This document shows positions 8,208 to 15,127 of a DNA stretch of 64,000 nt, piece after piece. Under the pieces are notes generated by a model. The model ran no database searches. It saw only the letters and a program-made list of their open reading frames with translations, and had not been told where the DNA came from. The position numbers were made by a program, and so were the translations under genes. Positions within the stretch are counted from its first letter, which is position 1, and each line of letters opens with the position of its first letter. The stretch is taken from positions 2,418,001-2,482,000 of the forward strand of contig NZ_JAJSOO010000001.1 of NCBI RefSeq assembly GCF_029428875.1, written 5' to 3'. This stretch comes from Streptomyces sp. JH34. GTDB lineage: Bacteria; Actinomycetota; Actinomycetes; Streptomycetales; Streptomycetaceae.

Positions 8208-9563
8208 GTGCCGACACCGACCAGCGCCAGCTCCCGCCTGCGCGACACGATCAACGCGGCCGGGTGCACGTATGACGCGCTCGCCAAGGACGTACGCCGC
8301 ATCGCCGCCGAGAACGGCGAACTGCTCCAGACCAACAAGTCGGCCATCTCCCACTGGGTGGGCGGTGCCCGCAGGCCGACCGGCCAGGCAGGCCAGTACC
8401 TCGCCGAAGCCCTCTCACGGCGGCTGGGCCGCGTCGTGACCCGAACCGAGCTGGGCCTCCACTCACCCGACACGGAGTCGCCACCAGACACCGACCCCGT
8501 CACCGCGGTCACCGACCTCGGCCGCGCGGACGTCGAGCGCCGCCGCTTCCTCGCCATCGCCGCGTTCACCACGGCCGGCGTGGCCATGCCGCTCATGCAC
8601 GACCACGAAGCTACCTCGCGGATGCTCCGTGCCCGCACCGCCCGCTCCCTCGTCGGCAGCGACGACATCGACGTCGTACGACAGATCACGGCAGCCTTCA
8701 GTGCCGCCGACGAAAGGCTCGGCGGCGGGCACGGCCTGACCACGGTCACCGCGTACCTCGCCGACACGGCAGCCCCCATGCTGCGCGGCCGGTTCCCCAC
8801 AGAAGCCTTACGCCGGGCCGCCTTCGGCGCCGTCGCCGAACTCGCCTACCTCGCAGGGTGGAAGCACCACGACCTGGGACACGAAGGCGCTGCCCAGCGC
8901 TACTACCAGGTCGGCTACCAGCTCGCCTGCGAAGCCGACCCCCACGGCCATGCCGCCTGGATGATGCGCGCCCTCGCCCACCAGTCCCTCAGCCTCAAAC
9001 AACCCCACCACTGCGTGGACCTCGTCAAAGGCGCCCTCACCCGCGGCCTCGGCCACGTAGACGGCCAGACGGAAGCGCTCCTCCACATCACGCACGCCCG
9101 TGCCTACGCAGCCGTCGGCGAGAACCCATTGGCCGCCCGCGCTCTCCTCGCCGCCGAAGACGCACTCCTGCGCGAGGACGGTCCCCAGCCCAGCTTCTCC
9201 CGCGTCAGCGGTCCCGCCGCCGGCACAGTCGCCAGCCACACCGCACGCACGCTGACCGACCTCTCCGACCACATCGGAACGGAACAACAGCACCGCGACG
9301 CACTCACCCGATGGGACCCAGAGAAGTACAAGCGCGTCCACGCCCTCACCCATGCCGACCTCGGCGACAGCCTGGCCGCCCAGGTCCGCGCCGACGAAGC
9401 GGTTGCGTCCTGGACTCAGGCCCTGGTCCTCATGGAGGGCATGACCTCCGACCGCACCCGCAAGGCGATCACCTCGATCCGTTCCACGCTCGCGGTCTAC
9501 CAGCGCCGCCGCGTCCCCGGCGCCGCCGATCTCGCCCGCCGCGCCCGCGAGGCCCTCGCCTAA
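8208..9563 (+). CDS. XRE-type regulator with TPR-like C-terminal domain
   Basis: This 451-residue protein has an N-terminal helix-turn-helix region (about residues 1-75, including TNKSAISHWVGGARRPTGQ). A linker with a hydrophobic RRRFLAIAAFTTAGVAMP stretch follows, then long alpha-helical repeats typical of Streptomyces TPR-containing regulators. These often control neighbouring accessory genes, with the TPR part acting as a sensor. The GTG start at 8208 follows a GGAGCGGGGG tract. The Nudix gene begins 2 to 35 bp after its stop, so the two are co-transcribed. Confidence 0.8.
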   Translation: MPTPTSASSRLRDTINAAGCTYDALAKDVRRIAAENGELLQTNKSAISHWVGGARRPTGQAGQYLAEALSRRLGRVVTRTELGLHSPDTESPPDTDPVTAVTDLGRADVERRRFLAIAAFTTAGVAMPLMHDHEATSRMLRARTARSLVGSDDIDVVRQITAAFSAADERLGGGHGLTTVTAYLADTAAPMLRGRFPTEALRRAAFGAVAELAYLAGWKHHDLGHEGAAQRYYQVGYQLACEADPHGHAAWMMRALAHQSLSLKQPHHCVDLVKGALTRGLGHVDGQTEALLHITHARAYAAVGENPLAARALLAAEDALLREDGPQPSFSRVSGPAAGTVASHTARTLTDLSDHIGTEQQHRDALTRWDPEKYKRVHALTHADLGDSLAAQVRADEAVASWTQALVLMEGMTSDRTRKAITSIRSTLAVYQRRRVPGAADLARRAREALA

Positions 9564-9597
9564 CATGCCCAACAACCTGCCCGACGAAGGGAACCCC

Positions 9598-10095
9598 GTG
9601 GCTCAGCAGACCGATAACCGCCCTCCAGCCCTCAAGCCGGCGCTCGACTCGATGACGCTGCTGGTCGCGGCCGTCATCGTCCACGACAGAACCACTAACC
9701 GCGTCGTGCTCCTCCAGCGCAGCGAGAACGCGAAGTTCGCCCAGGGGATGTGGGACCTGCCCGTCGGAAAGAGTGAACCGGGCGAGCCCATCACGGAGAC
9801 TGCGGTCCGCGAGCTCTACGAGGAGACGGGCCTCACGGTGAAGCCCGAGTCCCTCAAGGTCGCCCACATCATCCACGGCGCTTGGGGCGTCGAGTCCCCC
9901 AATGGCTTCCTCACGGTCGTCTTCGCCACCCACGAATGGACCGGCGAACCCGAGAACCGCGAACCCCGCAAACACGCCCAGGTCCGCTGGGTCGACGCAA
10001 ACGCGGTGCCCGAAAATTTCGTCGACACTACTTCGAGCGCCCTTCACCGATACCTCGCTGGAGGGCCGGAGGTCTCCCTCAACGGCTGGCACTGA
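9598..10095 (+). CDS. Nudix hydrolase
   Basis: A complete Nudix box, GX5EX7REUXEEXGU, is present with core REXXEE as RELYEE, so the protein should hydrolyse a nucleoside diphosphate linked to another group. The track start is ATG 9565, but the GTG at 9598 has a GAAGGG ribosome-binding site 5 nt upstream and gives a better N-terminus (165 residues). It follows the XRE-TPR gene immediately. The actinomycete element pSAM2 encodes a Nudix immunity factor (Pif) that blocks redundant transfer. A similar role is possible here but unproven. Confidence 0.8.
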   Translation: MAQQTDNRPPALKPALDSMTLLVAAVIVHDRTTNRVVLLQRSENAKFAQGMWDLPVGKSEPGEPITETAVRELYEETGLTVKPESLKVAHIIHGAWGVESPNGFLTVVFATHEWTGEPENREPRKHAQVRWVDANAVPENFVDTTSSALHRYLAGGPEVSLNGWH

Positions 10096-10350
10096 AATTT
10101 CAACTGCGGCGTAACCAGCCGCCAGATCCTCCCTTCGCTTCAATGAGCCTCTTCAGCTTGGCCTTCAGGTCGAGCGCGCGCGTCGGCGACCCGCGCGACT
10201 ACAGAATCCGCGTCCCCCAACCGTGGGCGAGTTAAAATACCCCAATGGAAGCCAAATCCCGACAAGGCGACGATCTCATTCTCGACAGAGCATGGATTAC
10301 CAATGGACGACAGCAGCCCTAACACAGGACGCCGGCACACCTTGAAAAGG

Positions 10351-12084
10351 TCACAGCCAGTATGAATCATTCATATCTGGATCTGGCTCCATATCCGACT
10401 TGATAATTCGCACGGTACGATTCTGCTCTTCCCACTCATCCACTCGCGCTCGGGCGCGATTTACTGCTCCGCACTGAGCACTCGACAAGTAGAAACGCAG
10501 CGATTTCACTACGTCCCAAGTCTCGTTACGCTCTTTAAGATTTAGCGTCTCCGCCGAAGCTGCAGCAAGATAGCACTCAACGGCATCAATCACGATCTGC
10601 CTCTCAATACGTGGATGCAGTTGCGGCAGGATGTTGATTACGCCGTCCGAGCTATAGACGACGACAATCGCTGGAGGCCGATCGCTGTCGAGGTACCGAA
10701 TGGCATTGTTGTATCGACTGCCGCGAGCCGGATCACCCCGACCATGGGCAGTGCCATCGAGAATTACACCGATAGCATGGCACCGACCTTGTGGGTCAAC
10801 GAGCATCGCACCATCCATATCGGTCAGCTGTGTCAATAGCTCAGATGTTAGCCGAGTCGGCTCTATAGACCATGACTGTGGCGATAGGCGTTCAGCTTCA
10901 CCCGTAGCATCGCCCGAAATAATAAGCATCGCCCCGTGCCTATGCTTGCCGGCAGCTAGCGCGGATTCACGTAGGGCATCATGATCGGCTTCAGGGAAAA
11001 AACGATTCAGGAGATCGTCGAAATACTCTTCATCCAGTTCACGGGCTGGCAAATGCGGGATACCGTCACGCATTATCAGTAGCGCTTCATCTGCGTGTGA
11101 AAACTCCCAAACGCCTCGCGCAGTGAAGCTGACGGCAAACACTGTTTCGCTATCGGCGTCATAATCAGGCTTCACAACCCCAAGGCCGTAGACACTTTCC
11201 CCATCCGACAGTAGGTCCGACTGGGATCCGCTGGCTTCCAGAAGCTTTCGCACGGCCGGCACATTGCGCATTTTCACCGGGTGCTTAAGCCTCAGGAACA
11301 CCTGAATAGCCGGATCATTCTGCTTGGCAATGACAAGTCGCCCCGCTCCTGGCCGCCCCTCATACGGCAGGGCGGAAAGACCGCTCAGCAGCAAGTGGTT
11401 CTCGCTGCCAAACCAGAATCCAGCGCAATACAACATGGAGCGGACCATCGCTTCGGTGGCACTCCTAACAATCTCATCCGTGCCATCCGGAAACAAACCT
11501 GAACCAGCATCAGGAATAAAGAGGAGTCGGGCTGAACGACCAAGGACCTCACGAATCACCGAATGCACCAGCGACTGATGCACAAAGAATCGATCACGCT
11601 CCTCGGTCTTGATTTGAGGAACCTCCCGAAGTGCCGCTTTATCAATACTGATGACCACATGGACTTCATAGTCACCAACTCGGACTGATCTTCCCGAAAA
11701 GAACTTCCTCCCCTGCTCTCTCGGCATTGCCTCAAAGGCTTCTTCGAGCGCATTCGCGCGCATCCTGTCACGAAGCTCTCGGTGGCGCTGTTCGTGCACA
11801 TGCGCAACACTGTGCATCATATTTCGATCAGGATGGCCATCGTAAAGCTCGACCGCTCGCTGCCTAACTCCCCCTAGGCCATCGGGAGAGTAGGGACCAT
11901 CCTCAGGCTCAATGCATACGTCAAATTCATGCTCACCGGCAACTCTGAAACCAACGAGCACCACATCAGGATTCCCAGCAAATCCGATCGCTTCAAGGGC
12001 CGACACCGCGCGAACCTTTACCGAAATTCTAAAGTGAGGCTGATAGGCCCACATGAACTGCCTGATATAAAGCCGTTCCCCCAC
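10351..12084 (-). CDS. Diadenylate-cyclase-like (DisA_N) protein linked to CBASS
   Basis: This 577-residue protein has a DAC-like domain at about residues 378-490: HGAMLIIS, then MDGAMLVD with the DGA motif at 424-426, then GSRYNNA at 455-461 where canonical enzymes have GTRHRxA, then IVVVYSSDGVINILP. DGA is intact but the RHR triad is RYN. Residues 1-375 match no domain I know; by analogy they may be a sensor, as in DAC proteins predicted in prokaryotic conflict systems. Residues 500-577 are helical. The DNA-binding part of housekeeping DisA is absent. The GTG start has GAGGGG 5 nt upstream. It follows the Cap15-like gene by 67 bp in a low-GC island. Confidence 0.75.
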   Translation of the reverse strand: MGERLYIRQFMWAYQPHFRISVKVRAVSALEAIGFAGNPDVVLVGFRVAGEHEFDVCIEPEDGPYSPDGLGGVRQRAVELYDGHPDRNMMHSVAHVHEQRHRELRDRMRANALEEAFEAMPREQGRKFFSGRSVRVGDYEVHVVISIDKAALREVPQIKTEERDRFFVHQSLVHSVIREVLGRSARLLFIPDAGSGLFPDGTDEIVRSATEAMVRSMLYCAGFWFGSENHLLLSGLSALPYEGRPGAGRLVIAKQNDPAIQVFLRLKHPVKMRNVPAVRKLLEASGSQSDLLSDGESVYGLGVVKPDYDADSETVFAVSFTARGVWEFSHADEALLIMRDGIPHLPARELDEEYFDDLLNRFFPEADHDALRESALAAGKHRHGAMLIISGDATGEAERLSPQSWSIEPTRLTSELLTQLTDMDGAMLVDPQGRCHAIGVILDGTAHGRGDPARGSRYNNAIRYLDSDRPPAIVVVYSSDGVINILPQLHPRIERQIVIDAVECYLAAASAETLNLKERNETWDVVKSLRFYLSSAQCGAVNRARARVDEWEEQNRTVRIIKSDMEPDPDMNDSYWL

Positions 12085-12151
12085 ACTTACCCCTCAACGT
12101 CCAAAACCATTCCGTTTGCCATTATTCTGTGCGGCTTCGCCGCGTCTGGTA

Positions 12152-12787
12152 TCACCCAGCCCCTACGAAGAGTTCGGCCGCTTCGGTGAAGTCATCGGCT
12201 AGATTTTTCTTGTTTCGCTCCAAAAAAACCAGCTCGCCCTTGCTATCACGGTCGGTCCAATAGTGACCCTTCAGGCGCCTCGCCGGGTTGCCCGATACGT
12301 CAAGCACGGTTGAGCCGTGGTGAATTCGACTGCGGTGTTCGACACGCAAATCAGGCTTGTTGAGATACATATAGGCCAACACGAGAGACCCATCAGCCTC
12401 CGACACCTCAGCCAAAGCAGATGCGGACTTCGACTCGTCAGTCATCAGTTTCACGGTGACCAGAGAGGAAGTCTGTTGCACTACAAGGTAGACGGTCTTC
12501 GATGGTGGGCTACTCCCAGTTTCCGGATCAACCCAGAAAGATGTAAGTGTGCCCTTCCAGGTTCCGCAGAGGCTACGCGGGATTCCCACTCCTGGGATTC
12601 GCTGAATCCAAGGAAGTCTCCAAAGCCAGAAATCCCATATGTTGAAAATGATGGTGCACACAAATACTGCGGTCGAAAAGATTTTGAGCACACTCCAGTC
12701 CGGCTTCCCGTCATGCACCCATGCACTAATCATGAAGATAGCGACGACCATACCGACAATGATGCGAATGACGATCGTTTTCGTCAT
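12152..12787 (-). CDS. cap15: CBASS effector, 2TM beta-barrel (Cap15-like)
   Basis: This 211-residue protein has two N-terminal transmembrane helices (about 4-23 and 33-56). A beta-strand-rich domain beginning CGTWKGTLTSFW (74-85) follows, with alternating strands to about residue 192. This is the architecture of Cap15 (S-2TMbeta) effectors, which sense a cyclic nucleotide and disrupt the inner membrane to kill the infected cell. The ATG at 12787 overlaps the CD-NTase stop in an ATGA (12784-12787). The longer open frame upstream is discarded because it lies inside the CD-NTase gene. Confidence 0.85.
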   Translation of the reverse strand: MTKTIVIRIIVGMVVAIFMISAWVHDGKPDWSVLKIFSTAVFVCTIIFNIWDFWLWRLPWIQRIPGVGIPRSLCGTWKGTLTSFWVDPETGSSPPSKTVYLVVQQTSSLVTVKLMTDESKSASALAEVSEADGSLVLAYMYLNKPDLRVEHRSRIHHGSTVLDVSGNPARRLKGHYWTDRDSKGELVFLERNKKNLADDFTEAAELFVGAG

Positions 12788-13671
12788 GAGGCGTATCCCA
12801 GATAGTTCCAAGCAGCTTTCACAAAGTCCCGCCCGTCCTGGCGGTTCCAATCCTGAGCGCCATGAAAGAGATACTTGCACTCACTTACCTCTAGCCACCG
12901 CTCCGAATCAGCAGCAGGTTCATCACCTTCAAGCTCCTGCCAAATGTGCAAGATAACTCTTTCAACCGTCTTGGTCCAAGTCGACTCCATGAAAAAACTG
13001 TCAGGACAGTTGTATACGAGACACTCAACGAAGAAGGAGGGAACCTCTCGATGGATGCCCTCTGCCGCCATCGCATTCTCGACGCGTTTCATGATTCGGA
13101 CGGCCTTTTTATAGTATTGCTTGGTGCGAGTGTTTTTTCCTCGGCCATTCTCTAGCTGTCGCTTGGGGTAGTTCACTAGAGATTTTCCATTCTTTTTGAA
13201 AACCTTAGCGCCCTCCCGGTAATTACTTGACGAAAGGTAATACCGATAGTCAAAGCAAGGCACGACGTCGGCATCTACCCTCGCGCTGCTGGAGTGGATT
13301 CGGAATGCAGTCGATCCCGAGGAGTCAACCTGACCGGGAAACTTACTCTTCAGCGCTGTTTCTATCTCTGACCTCAGTCTTGCTGGCGTCCAGATCCCCG
13401 TGTACGATCCGCTCGGCGGATGCGCGCCCTCGGTTGCCTCATCCCAGTACACAGCCTCACCGCACTGCACGGCGATATCGACATCGCTATCGACCTTGAC
13501 GTTGGTGTTGTTCGCATAAGAACCCTTGGCATAGACGCTGAGGTCACAGTCGGCAAACGCAGCGTGCCCCCTAATGGCCTCACAAATCATTCGTTCGGTG
13601 CGTTCTTGCTTATCCTGCTCTGTTGCGCTAGACGGCCCAGTCCAGCTACTCAGCTTTTCTTCCATCGTCAT
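12784..13671 (-). CDS. CD-NTase (CBASS cyclic oligonucleotide synthase)
   Basis: This 295-residue protein is a nucleotidyltransferase with KGSYANNT (49-56), the catalytic pair in DSDVDIAV (D63, D65) and a third acidic residue in RVDADVVP (D133 or D135). This is the full metal-binding set of the cGAS/DncV-like family. Such enzymes make cyclic di- or trinucleotides when phage infection is sensed. The product cannot be read from sequence. It is the first gene of the module, with a GGAGGGTGA ribosome-binding site against the first ATG (a second ATG lies two codons in). No Cap2/Cap3 or HORMA genes are present, which fits a short type I CBASS. Confidence 0.88.
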   Translation of the reverse strand: MTMEEKLSSWTGPSSATEQDKQERTERMICEAIRGHAAFADCDLSVYAKGSYANNTNVKVDSDVDIAVQCGEAVYWDEATEGAHPPSGSYTGIWTPARLRSEIETALKSKFPGQVDSSGSTAFRIHSSSARVDADVVPCFDYRYYLSSSNYREGAKVFKKNGKSLVNYPKRQLENGRGKNTRTKQYYKKAVRIMKRVENAMAAEGIHREVPSFFVECLVYNCPDSFFMESTWTKTVERVILHIWQELEGDEPAADSERWLEVSECKYLFHGAQDWNRQDGRDFVKAAWNYLGYAS

Positions 13672-14346
13672 TCACCCTCCCCGTTAATTTCACTAGTTTT
13701 AGGCCGCAACCCCCATTGCAGCCAGTGCCCGTGGTGAAGCTGGCAGATGTCCTGGCGAACGAGGAAAGCCCCTGGTAGCCAGGTTTTCGACCAAGAGAAC
13801 CGTCCCACCAGAGGCTTCAGAGGGTTGTCTACCCGTCCGGCGTCGACGTGTCTAGCTCTACCCTTCTCTTCCTGCGGGAACGCCGACGAGTCAGTCCCCA
13901 GTAGCAGCGCCCGAACGCCGGCAGCAAGCCCTACCCACCTTGACCGACCTCCGGAGCAGAGACATTTATGCCCAGCTCGCGCTGGGTCGGGGCGGCTTCA
14001 CCGCGGCGTCTACCGGTACCCCAAGGCCGTCGAGCTCCTGGCCGAGCCCACGAACGCTGTTGCCGATCGACCGATTCGGCGTCGACCACTCCTTCTGCTG
14101 CGTAGGTCCGCCCTCAGCTCGACCGGTGTATCAGCGAGCACCCCAGGCAGTCCGCACACAGTCCGCAGGACACCCGATCAGGACCGTCGGGACCCATCGC
14201 TGACCAACAGCAAAAGACCAGGTCAGCGCCCCGCAGAGATGATCCCCGCAGGTCACCGACCCGGCCCTTTACTAGGAGACCAAGAAGGCCTGACCCCGGG
14301 CCCGGCCGACCGGCCGGCGGTCTCCGCCGGTCACGTCGCCACCTGT
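13672..14346. other. Long stretch without a convincing gene; junction of the low-GC island
   Basis: GC content returns to Streptomyces levels here. A plus-strand open frame crosses the region, but it has no start signal and low-complexity content. One segment of it (about 13970-14050) reads GRLHRGVYRYPKAVELLAEP, which could be a remnant of a DNA-binding domain. I see no tRNA gene, direct repeat or integrase that would mark an attachment site. Confidence 0.4.
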
Positions 14347-14399
14347 CCGCACCCGGTCCTCGGGCCGTCGTCACGGCGGCCCTCACGGACCGGGTGCGG
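14347..14399. terminator. Hairpin downstream of the lipoprotein gene
   Basis: A perfect 13-bp inverted repeat (14347-14359 with 14387-14399) has a nested 6-bp stem in the loop. It lies about 100 bp past the minus-strand lipoprotein stop. A pyrimidine-rich TCTTCCTTTTCC follows on the plus side, so it could act on both strands. Confidence 0.55.
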
Positions 14400-14501
14400 T
14401 CTTCCTTTTCCCGGCCACAGACGCGTACGGGTTCTCGGCGCCCCGCGTCGCTCACGTCACGCCGGCACCGGCGAAGGGCCGGCCACCGGTGCGCGGCAGG
14501 G

Positions 14502-15065
14502 TCACCGGCAGGCGTCCGACCGCCCGACCGCCTCGGTGTAGTCGGTGATCAGGCTCTTCATGGCCGCCTTGTCGTCGATCCCCGGGGCGAGCACCTGGAC
14601 CACCGCGTAGAGGTCCTGATCCGGGTGCTCCGACGACGTGCAGGAAGCGGTCTTCCCCACTGCCGCTTTCCCGGCGTGGACGAACCTCCCGTCGTCCGAC
14701 GCCGTCCCCTCGTCCGCGTCGGCGTATCCCTGCGCGACCGTCGTCGCGCTCTCCCCCGCCCCCCACCACGCCTGGGTGAGGCGCAGGGCCACCTCGCCGT
14801 CCACGGAGACGTCGCAGCGGGCCGTCCCGCCGTTCGGCTTCGAGGACGCCGACGAGACCGAATCCCCGTTGGGCAGCAAGGCCTTCACCAGCGCGGGGTC
14901 GACTGCGACCCCGCACAGCGACGCGGGCACGGTGTACTTCTTCCCGGCCGCGTCGTCGCTGTCGCCGGAGCACGCCGACAGGCCGGAGGCGAGGACGAGA
15001 GTCGCCGACACGGAGACGGCCGCGCCGATGAACCGGTGGCGCCGGAGAGATCCACGGACTGACAA
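14502..15065 (-). CDS. Putative secreted lipoprotein
   Basis: The 187-residue product begins with basic residues (RGSLRRHRF), a hydrophobic core and the lipobox LSAC, so it should be a lipid-anchored exported protein. The remainder is small and cysteine-containing with no known domain; it resembles DUF3558-type lipoproteins only loosely. A TTG start at 15065 with GAAAGG 9 nt upstream fits the signal peptide; the open frame further upstream is unlikely to be coding. It follows the 766-aa gene by about 60 bp on the same strand and may act with it at the cell surface. Confidence 0.65.
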   Translation of the reverse strand: MSVRGSLRRHRFIGAAVSVSATLVLASGLSACSGDSDDAAGKKYTVPASLCGVAVDPALVKALLPNGDSVSSASSKPNGGTARCDVSVDGEVALRLTQAWWGAGESATTVAQGYADADEGTASDDGRFVHAGKAAVGKTASCTSSEHPDQDLYAVVQVLAPGIDDKAAMKSLITDYTEAVGRSDACR

Positions 15066-15127
15066 CGCGAGAGACCTTTCGAGGTTCGGACGGTGATGAC
15101 GCGGCGGGCGCCGCCCCGGAGATTCGA

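Noticed and set aside
10351..12084. Reading the DAC-like protein as housekeeping DisA
   Set aside because: Lacks the helical linker and helix-hairpin-helix DNA-binding part, has an altered RHR motif and sits in a defence operon of foreign composition.
12317..12805. 162-codon plus-strand ORF opposite the Cap15 gene
   Set aside because: Antisense to a well-supported effector gene and with no domain.
13672..14346. tRNA gene or attachment site at the island edge
   Set aside because: No cloverleaf, CCA-like end or flanking direct repeat could be found by reading.
13747..14541. 264-codon plus-strand ORF in the island junction
   Set aside because: Low complexity, no ribosome-binding site; only a short segment looks protein-like, and that is recorded as a possible remnant.
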